Shown here in pieces: positions 30,426 to 38,875 of a stretch of DNA of 48,694 nucleotides; the first letter of the stretch is position 1; every line of letters begins with the position of its first letter. The notes beneath the pieces are model-generated. The model did no database searches, was not told the DNA's origin, and worked only from the letters and a program-made list of their open reading frames with translations. The position numbers and the translations under genes are program-made. The stretch is taken from contig JAHHGU010000039.1 of NCBI GenBank assembly GCA_019359765.1, positions 1-48,694 of the forward strand, read 5' to 3'. This DNA is from Aphanothece sp. CMT-3BRIN-NPC111 (GTDB lineage Bacteria > Cyanobacteriota > Cyanobacteriia > Cyanobacteriales > JAHHGU01).

Positions 30426-31346
30426 ATGACTACCATTGATGATAAAACTCTAATTCACAATTTTATTAGGGGTGAGGGTGAACTCCTATCCAATCAAAAC
30501 TTACGAGTCGATTCGGCTTTTGATACCACTCAGCTACTAGCAAAAAACGGTGAATTGGTGGCTCTAATCAAGCCAACAGTTTCTATACCATCAGTTAGCG
30601 TTAACTTAGCATCTAAATACTGGGAATTAACGCATCAGATACTCCTTAAAAATAGCTTTGTGCCTGTGGGTCAGCCAGAGCGGCAGGGTGTCATGAAGTA
30701 CGAGCAGCATGAGCTCCCTGCTGGTTACAAGGTTAACTATACGTCAGCAAAAATTCTCTGGAGAGAGTGGTGGATTCACCACCGTCTGCCCAACCGACGT
30801 GCAATCCAGCTTGATGTACTCATACTCGCCCATTCCCAGTGGTATCCCATTCGAGGTATTTCCTATAACCCAGATGAACTTTTCTTTAAAACGTTAGTTG
30901 ATGAAGTTCGTCTGCATCATGAAGATAAAGTAATTTGGCTGACTCGCTCTCAGGTTACTGAAGACCAGAGACAAGTTGCACCCATCCAATCACCACCTAT
31001 TTCCGATCAGTCTACTCCTAGCCAAGCTTTTCAAATAGACCCTCTTCAGCGGGAATATGCAGAAACTATACGCTCTATCGCCATTAGTGCGTTTAAAGAA
31101 TGTGTCGATTCTGGAATAGCTAAAGAAGTAAAACCTGGTGTGTGGTTCGTCAAGGGTGCCAACTACAACCTAGCCTACGAGGATCAGACGAACACTTTAG
31201 CGATCGCAGCAGGCCAACGCGGGGTTATTTGCAAGTACAGAGGCGAAACCCTAGAATCTGCTGCCAATCTAGAAGAAGAAGATATAAAGTACTGGCAAAA
31301 AATCAACGAGAAATTTAAAAACCAGAAGCCAACGACCAGTGGCTAA
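30426..31346 (+). CDS. Protein of unknown function
   Basis: 306 residues from ATG 30426 (an ATG at 30405 is also possible). No signal peptide and no membrane segment. The N-terminal 180 residues look like one globular domain (IHNFIRGEGELLSNQNLRVD, LLAKNGELVALIKPTVSIPS, SAKILWREWWIHHRLPNRRA, YNPDELFFKTLVDEVRLHHE). A polar linker at about 195-215 leads to a second small domain (ECVDSGIAKEVKPGVWFVKG, TLAIAAGQRGVICKYRGETL). I do not recognise either. It precedes two further small genes on the same strand and could be functionally linked to them. Confidence 0.7.
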   Translation: MTTIDDKTLIHNFIRGEGELLSNQNLRVDSAFDTTQLLAKNGELVALIKPTVSIPSVSVNLASKYWELTHQILLKNSFVPVGQPERQGVMKYEQHELPAGYKVNYTSAKILWREWWIHHRLPNRRAIQLDVLILAHSQWYPIRGISYNPDELFFKTLVDEVRLHHEDKVIWLTRSQVTEDQRQVAPIQSPPISDQSTPSQAFQIDPLQREYAETIRSIAISAFKECVDSGIAKEVKPGVWFVKGANYNLAYEDQTNTLAIAAGQRGVICKYRGETLESAANLEEEDIKYWQKINEKFKNQKPTTSG

Positions 31347-31561
31347 TTTGCCAAATAGTAAGCCTAAATGATTGACATTATAGATAGCTAAGCGTACTTA
31401 TTGCCTATTTTTAAATAAAACTTAATACAAATGGACTTTGTTAAGCGCCAAGCTTTAATATATGTAGCGTAGTAAGGCGGTCTGCGGTCGCGCAGCGTGG
31501 GCGTAGCCCTTATCGCCAGAATCGCCCAATCTGTCAATGAATAACGAGTAACCCTAGAAAA

Positions 31562-31888
31562 ATGGCTCAACTGAAGATAATTACTAACTTTGATGGCAAT
31601 TTTAGCCTAGAACCAGATGCCAAAGAAACTTTGTTTAGTTTATTGAGAGGTGAAAGCTTTCTCAAACAGATAACTGAACAAGCGTCCTGTAAGCAACTTG
31701 AGTTCACAGAACTACTTTTTCAACCAGTTCCCTATAGTCTGGCAACACCCAAAGGGATGCCTGCTGAATATGAGCCTTACCATAAATCAGAGGATTACGT
31801 CATCATCAACGTGCCGCCTAATTTTATGTTCAATGCAAAAATATTCAAGCCAAGTCGCCTCTGTGCAATTTATCGAAAACTCGGATAA
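31562..31888 (+). CDS. Small protein of unknown function
   Basis: 108 residues, no signal peptide or membrane segment. It begins MAQLKIITNFDGNFSLEPDA and has a hydrophobic centre (FTELLFQPVPYSLATPKG) and a KSEDYVIINVPPNFMF segment. No family is recognised. It ends 21 bases before the GIY-YIG gene, so the two are probably co-transcribed. The 215-base space upstream contains a GCGGTCGCGCAGCGTGGGCG small repeat near 31484. Confidence 0.6.
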   Translation: MAQLKIITNFDGNFSLEPDAKETLFSLLRGESFLKQITEQASCKQLEFTELLFQPVPYSLATPKGMPAEYEPYHKSEDYVIINVPPNFMFNAKIFKPSRLCAIYRKLG

Positions 31889-31909
31889 AAACATTTCAGA
31901 AACTAACAG

Positions 31910-32449
31910 ATGACCTCTTCAACAGATTTCCCCCCCCTTGCTAGCCTTGAATATATACCCTACCTGGATGAAACGGGAAAATTACCGGAATATTTACCAG
32001 GAAAAATTGGGGTATACGCCATTTTTGACCGTGAGAAAGCCTTGCAATTCGTTGGCTATTCCCGCGATATCTATCTCAGTCTCAAACAGCATTTGGTGCG
32101 TCAGCCTCAAAGCTGCTATTGGTTTAAAGTTCAAACAATCGACCGTCCCAGCCGCACCATTCTAGAAAACACGCAAAATGCCTGGATAGAAGAAAATGGT
32201 GCAGTACCACTTGGCAATGCTGCTGATCAAGCAAAATGGAATCAGCCTATAGATGCTAAGTCAGCTATAACAGATGAAGAGCAAGCTAGTTTTTCGCGGC
32301 TTGATGAGTTGGATCAAACTAAACTGTTAAAAAAGGTAGCACGACGAGTTGAAGAAACCATTTTAGCAGAATTAAAATCCCGTGGCGTTCAAATGGAAAT
32401 TCGCTTCAATCCTAAATTAAAAGAAAGCGGCTTACTTGACTTGAAGTAA
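31910..32449 (+). CDS. GIY-YIG nuclease family-like protein
   Basis: 179 residues. Residues 25-95 have the GIY-YIG pattern: LPGKIGVYAIFDREKALQFV with GVYAI in place of GIY and FVGYSRDIYLSLKQHL in place of YIG, then CYWFKVQTID. The family's conserved Arg is probably the R in GYSRD; the catalytic Glu could be E in WIEENG. The second half (KLLKKVARRVEETILAELKS) is helical and unassigned. Such proteins could be DNA nucleases; no partner such as UvrC is nearby. It is probably in an operon with the preceding small gene. Confidence 0.7.
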   Translation: MTSSTDFPPLASLEYIPYLDETGKLPEYLPGKIGVYAIFDREKALQFVGYSRDIYLSLKQHLVRQPQSCYWFKVQTIDRPSRTILENTQNAWIEENGAVPLGNAADQAKWNQPIDAKSAITDEEQASFSRLDELDQTKLLKKVARRVEETILAELKSRGVQMEIRFNPKLKESGLLDLK

Positions 32450-32544
32450 TCGCTTAATTTTTGAGGATATAGGCGTTTAATTTCCCTGACATTATTGAAC
32501 AGTTATACTCTTGAGGGGCTGTGTCTATGGTCTAAGTCCTAAAT

Positions 32545-32625
32545 GACAATCGACCTCGCCTTCATGCACAAGCGATATGCTGTTATAACTACTAGAAGCT
32601 AAAAGCTAATTGCTAAAAGCTATGC
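32545..32625. repeat. Composite intergenic repeat with CTAATTG/CTAAAAG heptamers
   Basis: TGACAATCGACCTCG at the start, then GAAGCTAAAAGCTAATTGCT with AAAAGCTA at the end. The same order is seen at about 9084-9166. It lies between the GIY-YIG gene and a protein kinase. Confidence 0.5.
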
Positions 32626-32701
32626 TTATCTATTCCGTAGGATAGTAGCGCCGAGAGCAATTGCAGAAGTAAGACGTAACAAGGCACTGAGATCTGATCC
32701 A

Positions 32702-34465
32702 ATGACGCTAACACTCCTGAACAATCGCTATCGCATTATTCGGGCTTTGGGAAGCGGTGGGTTTGGTAACACCTTTCTGGCGGAAGATAGCTATATGCCT
32801 TCCGCTCGTCGCTGTGTGATTAAGCAACTCAAACCAGTGGCGCACGACCCCCAGGCTTACCAGTTGGCTCAACAGCGGTTTCAGCGAGAAGCCGCAGTCT
32901 TAGAGGATTTGGGGGAGGGAAGCAACCAAATCCCTCGGCTGTATGCTTATTTTTCTGAAGGCGGAGAATTTTACCTAGTTCAGGAATGGATTGAGGGCGA
33001 AACTCTGAGCCACAAGGTGCAACAGCAGGGACCAATGAGCGAAGGTGTTGTTCGAGACATCGTGGTGAGTCTATTGCCGGTGTTAGATTTTGTGCATAGT
33101 AAACGCATGGTTCACCGGGATATCAAACCGGACAACATTATTGTGCGTAATCGAGATGGTAAGCCGGTACTAATTGATTTTGGTGCTGTGAAAGAGGCGA
33201 TGGGCAACGTCACCAACTCAATCATGATTGGGACGCCGGGGTTTATGCCTTCTGAACAAGCAGCAGGACAGCCAGTTTATTCTAGCGATCTCTACAGCTT
33301 GGCACTGACTGCTGTCTGTTCGCTCACTGGCAAAGCGCCGCAAGAATTGCAGACTGATCCTGGAACTGGTGAGATTCTCTGGCAACAATATGTTCCCAGT
33401 GTTAGCCCCACGTTTGCAGCTGTTCTAGATAAGGCGATACAGTCCCATCCGCGCGATCGCTTTGCCACTGCTAAAGAAATGCTCGACACCTTACAATCTG
33501 GTGTTGCTCCTCCCTCTCCCGCCTGGACTGCCACCCAGCCAACGGTGGCAGTAGCCCCAATTGCCCCACGTCCGGCTACTTCAGCCTCGCATACCGTTCC
33601 GGCGATCGCGTCGCCAGCGAGTCCAGGGCAGCGTCTCAAGCCTTGGCTCATAGCTATTTTGATTGTAGGTGGCTTGATCGTGGCAGCTCTAGCTCTCAGC
33701 CGGATTTTAAACAGATCTTCCCAATCTTCGCCTAGCATATCCTCATCTTCCCCGTCAGCGTCAGAACAACCCGTTGGAGAGCGTCCCTCCTCCCAAACGC
33801 CTGCGAGTTTGCCTTCAGAACCTTCCCAAGAGACACCCGCTCCAGTTATCTCTAGATCCCCCTCAACGACACAGACGCCGGAAGCGCAGTTATCCCCTAC
33901 TGCAAATCCCAACCCGCAGGATCGGGAATCACCCTCCTCAGCAATCCCGGAATCACCCTCCTCAGCACCAAGGCAATCGCCCGCACCAGTACCCACACCG
34001 GCAAGAAATAACCGGAATCCCAATCCCTCTACTAACGTTCCTGCATTTCCTACGGGTACATCAAGAAGCGCGGTAGAAGCAGCCCTCGGCAGCCCAAGCA
34101 AAGATTCTAAAGGCTATTATCCGGGTACTCGTGCTGTCACTTATCATTTTGTCCCCAACCAAATCGACCTAGGCTATTTATACGATCGTAGTTCTGGGCA
34201 GATTCGCCAAACGGAGGTAGCCTTTGCCCAATCAGTAGATCGTCAAGTTATGTTGGCCACGTTGGACGGAATGTTAGGGGGTGGAGCAACCGCTGAGATT
34301 AAGCGCGGGCTGCAACGAGTTCAAGATGGTCAGTCTAATTCTTTCACTTTTAAGCAAGGAGGGTTAAAGATTCAAATTGTTAGGCAGGATTGTGGTTTTA
34401 TCTATATTAGTATTTGGGATGCAGATTTACATGAATTTGATGTATCTAGTTCCCGGAAATGTTAG
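32702..34465 (+). CDS. Membrane-anchored serine/threonine protein kinase
   Basis: 587 residues. The kinase domain spans about 8-265: glycine loop ALGSGGFGNTFLAEDSYMPS, Lys in CVIKQLKP, catalytic loop VHRDIKPDNIIV, DFGAVKEA in place of a strict DFG-A, and the activation segment ending GTPGFMPSEQ. A Pro/Ala stretch precedes one transmembrane helix (WLIAILIVGGLIVAALALS, about 318-336). Next is a Ser/Pro/Thr-rich, presumably extracytoplasmic linker (about 340-455). A C-terminal domain of about 130 residues begins FPTGTSRSAVEAALGSPSKD and may be a sensor. The kinase core is complete, so it should be active. No partner gene is adjacent. Confidence 0.92.
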   Translation: MTLTLLNNRYRIIRALGSGGFGNTFLAEDSYMPSARRCVIKQLKPVAHDPQAYQLAQQRFQREAAVLEDLGEGSNQIPRLYAYFSEGGEFYLVQEWIEGETLSHKVQQQGPMSEGVVRDIVVSLLPVLDFVHSKRMVHRDIKPDNIIVRNRDGKPVLIDFGAVKEAMGNVTNSIMIGTPGFMPSEQAAGQPVYSSDLYSLALTAVCSLTGKAPQELQTDPGTGEILWQQYVPSVSPTFAAVLDKAIQSHPRDRFATAKEMLDTLQSGVAPPSPAWTATQPTVAVAPIAPRPATSASHTVPAIASPASPGQRLKPWLIAILIVGGLIVAALALSRILNRSSQSSPSISSSSPSASEQPVGERPSSQTPASLPSEPSQETPAPVISRSPSTTQTPEAQLSPTANPNPQDRESPSSAIPESPSSAPRQSPAPVPTPARNNRNPNPSTNVPAFPTGTSRSAVEAALGSPSKDSKGYYPGTRAVTYHFVPNQIDLGYLYDRSSGQIRQTEVAFAQSVDRQVMLATLDGMLGGGATAEIKRGLQRVQDGQSNSFTFKQGGLKIQIVRQDCGFIYISIWDADLHEFDVSSSRKC

Positions 34466-34617
34466 TTCACAAGTTTTGAGTTTTGAATAAACTCCAGAAT
34501 TCAAAAGTTATAAATTTTGAGCTATTAATTTTTAACTCAACACTATTTGATCTCTATATTTAGATATCTTTCGTATTTTGATTCAGAAAGTTCAGGCTTA
34601 AAAAGTTTTTAATTATT

Positions 34618-34645
34618 AACTCATAACTCAAAACTCAAAACTCAT
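34618..34645. repeat. STRR heptamer tandem repeat (CTCAAAA)
   Basis: CTCATAA, CTCAAAA, CTCAAAA, CTCATGA in the space before the Rieske gene. The rest of 34466-34703 is AT-rich, contains related AACTCAAAA-like pieces and shows no gene. Confidence 0.7.
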
Positions 34646-34703
34646 GACTAAGCGAAGCGCTAAGCTTGTAATAGAAGTGTAAAAGTTGAACTCACGCTTA
34701 GAT

Positions 34704-36203
34704 ATGGAGACAACGCCGACAGCGATTCAAGGTGTTCTGTCAAATCAAACGCAGTCAAACCTAAACGGCGGCTTTGCGGCTGGCAGAACAATTGAGAGAG
34801 ATGATCTAGCGGGTCAGCGCTCCTTTGAGGAGATGCCCGCAGGTGGCAGCGACCCAAATCGTTTCGACCCTCAAGAAGCTTGGTATCCGGTTCATTACGT
34901 CGAAGATCTCGACAAGTCGAAACCGACACCTTTCACGCTGCTCGGTAGAGACATAGTTATCTGGTGGGATCAGAAAGCCTCCTCCTGGAGCGTATTAGAG
35001 GACAAATGCCCTCACCGTCTTGCGCCTTTATCTGAAGGCAGAATTGCTGAGGATGGACTGTTGGAGTGCCCCTATCACGGCTGGGCTTTCTCAGGAGATG
35101 GCAGCTGCGATCGCATACCCCAGCAGGTCGAGGGAAGAACAGCGGAAAATTCCCAGAGGGCTTGTGCTGCGTCGTTACCGACAACTGAGCGACAAGGACT
35201 GTTGTTCGTCTACCCCGGCAAGATCGAGAACGCTTTCAAAACCAAAGTCCCAATCATTGAGCTGCTAGAAGAATCTCCAGATGAGTGGGTTTGCCTGAAC
35301 ACATTTAGAGATCTTCCTTACGATGCGCTCACGCTTTTGGAAAACGTGCTGGATGCCAGTCATGTTTCCTATACGCACCACGGATCAGTAGGAAATAGGG
35401 CAAACGCTAGTCCAGTCGAGCTAGAAGTTGTGGAGTCCGGAAAACAAGGCTTTAAAGGGGTATGGGAGGAAGGGCCGCGACGCGGAACACTGGGACGGCA
35501 AGACACGACGTTTATCGCCCCTTCTTTGATGTGGCATGACTTAACTTCTAAGCAGTTTGGGAGAACCTTGACTGTGGTCTATGCGACTCCAACGCACAAA
35601 GGTTCCTGCCGCCTCTTCGCCCGCTTTCCTTTCAAGTTTTCCTCCAAGTTGCCGGGGCTGTTTATGAAGCTGACGCCGCGCTGGTACACTCACTTGGGGC
35701 AGAATACAGTCCTAGAAGATGACCAAATTTTCTTGCACCACCAGGAGCGTTATCTTGAGGCAGCAGGTGGCAGCGCTAATTTTGCCAAGGCATTTTACCT
35801 GCCGACAAAAGCAGACCGTTTTGTTTCCCAATTGCGTAAGTGGGTGAACCAATATAGTACCGATCCCTTTCCAGGGGAGACTTTACCGCCAGCTTTGCCA
35901 AGAGAAAAGCTAATGGATCGGTACTACTCGCACACAGTAAAATGCGCCAGCTGTAAGCCAGCCGTAGCCAACATTCAGCGGATTAGGATGGGGTTGGTCG
36001 TCACAGGTGCGATCGCCTGGGCGACAGCACCACTTGCAGTTCTCTCCCTTGGGGAAACAGCAGTGCTAGCAGCAGCCCTCTCAGCAGCGGCGATCCTGGT
36101 CTGCGGGGCAGGGTGGCTAGGGCTAGGTAAGCTGGAGAAACAGTTCTACAACGGTCGGGATATCCCTCAACGGAACCTGCCACAGAAAAAGAAAAGCAAT
36201 TAA
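34704..36203 (+). CDS. Rieske [2Fe-2S] oxygenase of the pheophorbide a oxygenase/Tic55 type
   Basis: 499 residues from ATG 34704; a TTG 18 bases upstream is also in frame. The Rieske motif is complete: CPHR (C-x-H) and CPYHGW (C-x2-H) in CPHRLAPLSEGRIAEDGLLE and CPYHGWAFSGDG. The mononuclear iron site is expected around ENVLDASHVSYTHHG. The PaO C-terminal domain ends with CASC in SHTVKCASCKPAVANIQRI, a CxxC pair characteristic of the PaO/Tic55/choline-like group, followed by two membrane-associated helices (GAIAWATAPLAVLSLGETAV, LAAALSAAAILVCGAGWLGL). It probably oxygenates a chlorophyll breakdown product or related ring compound at a membrane; the exact substrate is not readable. Confidence 0.85.
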   Translation: METTPTAIQGVLSNQTQSNLNGGFAAGRTIERDDLAGQRSFEEMPAGGSDPNRFDPQEAWYPVHYVEDLDKSKPTPFTLLGRDIVIWWDQKASSWSVLEDKCPHRLAPLSEGRIAEDGLLECPYHGWAFSGDGSCDRIPQQVEGRTAENSQRACAASLPTTERQGLLFVYPGKIENAFKTKVPIIELLEESPDEWVCLNTFRDLPYDALTLLENVLDASHVSYTHHGSVGNRANASPVELEVVESGKQGFKGVWEEGPRRGTLGRQDTTFIAPSLMWHDLTSKQFGRTLTVVYATPTHKGSCRLFARFPFKFSSKLPGLFMKLTPRWYTHLGQNTVLEDDQIFLHHQERYLEAAGGSANFAKAFYLPTKADRFVSQLRKWVNQYSTDPFPGETLPPALPREKLMDRYYSHTVKCASCKPAVANIQRIRMGLVVTGAIAWATAPLAVLSLGETAVLAAALSAAAILVCGAGWLGLGKLEKQFYNGRDIPQRNLPQKKKSN

Positions 36204-36443
36204 TTTGCCAGGGACAAATTCAACATTTTTTAGCAATAATTCCTCGTCCATATCTTCATGGGCGGGGTAGTTTATATATAGAGCAGTAGTTTGTTGGTAT
36301 GCATAAATTCAAAATCGATTGTCGTTTGAGTTCACTTTAAAGCCCTTCTATTGGGCTTGATGCTAGTACAACCCCTGTTTTCTAGAATTTCTATAGCTTG
36401 GCATCGCTCGCCCCTGAGAACATCCTTCTAGAAGGATAGTAAA

Positions 36444-36516
36444 GCCCTCCCTACTTATCTTTGAGCCTATAGTTGACAAACTGACTATAGAACTAGAAAG
36501 AAGCGATAGGGAGGGC
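36444..36516. repeat. Nested inverted repeats (possible mobile-element end or RNA hairpin)
   Basis: Outer perfect arms GCCCTCCCTA (36444-36453) and TAGGGAGGGC (36507-36516). Inner perfect arms CTATAGT (36467-36473) and ACTATAG (36484-36490). A 16-base palindrome stands 6 bases upstream. Confidence 0.5.
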
Positions 36517-36534
36517 GTGAAGCTGGTTGTGTGA

Positions 36535-36663
36535 GGAGAAAAGGAGCTAGATCTCAAACTGAAATTAACCTTAATCAAGCTTGCCCCTGAAGGATGGCGC
36601 AAAACTGTTGAGGTACTAAGCTAGGAAGTTGCCTCCCTAACTCGGTTTCAGCACTGGATGTAA
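36535..36663 (+). pseudogene. Broken coding remnant, family unknown
   Basis: The frame GEKELDLKLKLTLIKLAPEG continues WRKTVEVLS, stop (TAG 36622-36624), EVASLTRFQHWM, stop (36661-36663). It reads like helical protein across the stop. It may be the tail of a lost transposase or other gene; I cannot name it. Confidence 0.3.
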
Positions 36664-36686
36664 ATCTTTGGGGAAGCGAAAAGCAA

Positions 36687-36768
36687 GATTGCTATAGGAT
36701 TAAGAGCAGCCATTAAAACGACACTAACTCTGCTAGCCTACACTAGCTCGTACAGTCCTAAAGCAATC
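36687..36768. repeat. Small inverted-repeat element (GATTGCT...AGCAATC)
   Basis: GATTGCT (36687-36693) and AGCAATC (36762-36768), with CCGAT following as in the element at 6457-6523. It ends just before the stop of the Spy-like gene. Confidence 0.4.
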
Positions 36769-36779
36769 CGATGCCCTAA

Positions 36780-37412
36780 CTAAGACTGCTGCTGTTGACG
36801 GCCTTGTCGTTTCTGCTGGCGCAATTGCTGTAGTTGTTGCCTTTGTTCAGCCGTCAAAACTGCATCCATCTGAGTTTTGGTATTCTGGCGAATTGCTTCA
36901 ATTCTGGCTTTTTGCTCGGATGTGAGGATAGCATCCATCTGCTGATGGCTAGCTTCGTGAATTTGCCTCATCTGAGTTCTTTGGGCATCGGTCAGTCCAC
37001 TGATTTTTGCAAAACCACGACCTTTTCGTTCCCCAGTAGATGGTGATGATTGCTGTAGTTGTTGCCTTTGCTCAGCCGTCAGAACTGCATCCATCTGAGT
37101 TCTGGTATTCTGGCGAATTGCTTCCATCCGAGCTTTTTGCTCGGCTGTGGGAATAGCATCAATTTGTTGATGGCTAGCTTCGTGAATTTGCCTGAGTTGG
37201 GTCTTTTGGGCCTCAGTTATTCCGGGCAGATTTTCAAACTTGGAACCACGTCTTCGTCCCTCTCCTTCTACTCGTTGCTCAGTTGGTGACGCTGAATTCT
37301 GTGCCATTAAGGTAGGCGGCTCGGCGTTCACCTTATTTGTGACAAAACCACAGCCACCAAAGAGAACAGATGCAGTAGATAGAACTAACAGTTGCTTAAG
37401 TTTCATGACCAT
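36780..37412 (-). CDS. Spy/CpxP-like (LTxxQ) exported protein with internal duplication
   Basis: 210 residues from ATG 37410-37412, which has AAGGA 6 bases upstream; a frame upstream to 37448 has no such site. The signal sequence MKLKQLLVLSTASVLFGGCG contains a lipobox-like LFGGC, so this may be a lipoprotein. The mature part has two copies of a 75-residue unit, each with ITxAQ(K/R)TQ(L/M)RQIHEASH, (S/A)EQKAR(M/I)EAIRQNT and AVLTAEQRQQLQQ. The DNA repeats with a period of 225 bases (36825 versus 37050). LTxxQ proteins of the Spy/CpxP group are periplasmic helical chaperones or metal and envelope stress sensors. The duplicated form suggests a longer, cradle-like helical array. Confidence 0.8.
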   Translation of the reverse strand: MVMKLKQLLVLSTASVLFGGCGFVTNKVNAEPPTLMAQNSASPTEQRVEGEGRRRGSKFENLPGITEAQKTQLRQIHEASHQQIDAIPTAEQKARMEAIRQNTRTQMDAVLTAEQRQQLQQSSPSTGERKGRGFAKISGLTDAQRTQMRQIHEASHQQMDAILTSEQKARIEAIRQNTKTQMDAVLTAEQRQQLQQLRQQKRQGRQQQQS

Positions 37413-37655
37413 TGAAATCCTTAGGAATAAAGAATGTTTAGATGTCATGTTTTAATTAAGCCTGCTGAAAATTACAGCTTCACCACATCTGAATTACAGT
37501 TTTGTAATTTAAGTAGTCAGGTGCTGAATATACAATGCATAGTCTCAGACCCGACCTCGTTATACCAATTTCAACAATGTTTGCTACAGATAAAGGGTAA
37601 GGGAGGTAGGGGAAGCAGGAGAAGTAATTTGTTCCAGTCTTTAATGAAATTGGTA

Positions 37656-38786
37656 TTACTTAGCCTTATAGCCAATAACATATTTTCCTGTCTGATCTAT
37701 ATAGCCCCATTGGTCGTTAATAAAAACGGCAGCTAACCCTTCCGAAAATCGTTCAGCCCACTCAAATTGCGGCTCTACTACCAGCTTACCCCCCAGATCG
37801 ATGTAACCAATCTTGCCGTCAATCTCTACAGCAGCTAGCGCTAGCGCCTGCGGAGCAGCTTCGCTAACAGAAAAGCTTCCAGCCCTATCAAACTGCGGTT
37901 TGATAACTACCTTACCCGTTTTGTCGATATAACCACGCTTACCGTTAATTCTCACTGATGCTAATCCGTTAGAAAAGCTAAATGCTCCCGGCTCTTTAGT
38001 CGCAGTTTGTTCAACGTCAACTACATCAAACTGTGGAATGATAACTATCTTTCCTGTCTTATCAATATAGCCGTATTTGTTTCTAATACCGACCAGCGCC
38101 AACCCTTCAGAAAAGGGAGCAGCTTCATCAAACTGTGGTCTTATTACTACTTTTCCTGCTTTATCAATATAACCAAGTTTATCGTCAATTCTTACGATTG
38201 CTAAACCTTCTGAAAAACTTCCAGCACTATCAAACTGTGGCTTTATTACTACTTTGCCTAGTTTATCAATATAGCCAAGTTTATCGTCAATGCTAACGAG
38301 AGCCATACCCTCAGAATATCGTTTAGAATAATTAAGATGTGGTTTAACTATCACCTTGCCTGTCTTGTCAATGTAGCCGTATTTACCCCTGATTCCTACC
38401 CGCGCCAAACCTTCTGAAAAACTTTCAGCCTCATCAAACTTTGGCTCAACTACAACCGAACCACTTTTGTCAATATAGCCAAATTTATTACCGATGCCTA
38501 CAGGTGCCAATCCGTCAGAAAAGTTTCCAGCACCGTTAAACTGAGGCTTAATAGCAAGCTTGCCCAGTCTGTCGATATAGCCAAACTTATAACCATTTTC
38601 ATCGCGAATTCCAATAACTGCCATTCCTTGAGAGAAGCTTTCAGCTAAAACTACCTGTATTTCGTCTATCTTTTCTGCTTGAACAAGCGAACTACAGGGA
38701 TCACTAACCTTAAGCTGTGCCAAAGCCTTTGAAAAAGTTAGATTAAAAATAGCGCTTAAGACTAAGCAATAAATTGCTGCTTTCAT
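37656..38786 (-). CDS. Exported WG-repeat protein
   Basis: 376 residues. Signal peptide MKAAIYCLVLSAIFNLTFSK, cleavage near ALAQ. Eight full and one partial WG-type repeats follow, each about 34-45 residues, with GYIDKTGKVVIKPQFDxAxx and FSEGLAxVxIxxKxGYID. Repeat 6 has a short insert (VEQTATKEPGAFSFSNG). Repeat 7 has an 8-residue extra stretch (VSEAAPQAL) encoded by a small palindromic GC-rich repeat at 37837-37870. WG proteins are probably beta-rich surface or periplasmic scaffolds; the function is unknown. Nothing suggests an operon partner. The space 37413-37655 contains no gene. Confidence 0.88.
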   Translation of the reverse strand: MKAAIYCLVLSAIFNLTFSKALAQLKVSDPCSSLVQAEKIDEIQVVLAESFSQGMAVIGIRDENGYKFGYIDRLGKLAIKPQFNGAGNFSDGLAPVGIGNKFGYIDKSGSVVVEPKFDEAESFSEGLARVGIRGKYGYIDKTGKVIVKPHLNYSKRYSEGMALVSIDDKLGYIDKLGKVVIKPQFDSAGSFSEGLAIVRIDDKLGYIDKAGKVVIRPQFDEAAPFSEGLALVGIRNKYGYIDKTGKIVIIPQFDVVDVEQTATKEPGAFSFSNGLASVRINGKRGYIDKTGKVVIKPQFDRAGSFSVSEAAPQALALAAVEIDGKIGYIDLGGKLVVEPQFEWAERFSEGLAAVFINDQWGYIDQTGKYVIGYKAK

Positions 38787-38875
38787 TGTTAAGTAGTTTT
38801 GGCTAAATTAATTTTGGTTGTCACACTCTACTTTATTCGATTGGGTAAGTGATGACGTTGAAAAAAGCGCCAAAT

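Larger units (their letters stand above)
36204..36779. other. Gene-free region with nested hairpins, a broken frame and an inverted-repeat element
   Basis: Contents: AAAGCCCTTCTATTGGGCTT hairpin (about 36341-36360), probably the Rieske gene terminator. ATCCTTCTAGAAGGAT palindrome (36422-36437). Nested inverted repeats CTATAGT/ACTATAG inside GCCCTCCCTA/TAGGGAGGGC (36444-36516). Broken frame at 36535-36663. Inverted-repeat element 36687-36768. Confidence 0.5.

Noticed and set aside
30245..30439. 64-codon plus-strand frame
   Set aside because: No ribosome binding site; overlaps the next gene in another frame; no family features.
33292..34101. A 269-codon open frame on the minus strand within the kinase gene
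   Set aside because: It lies antisense to a well-supported kinase and its Pro/Ser linker. Its Gly/Glu-rich composition is the complement of that linker, and there is no ribosome binding site or family signal.
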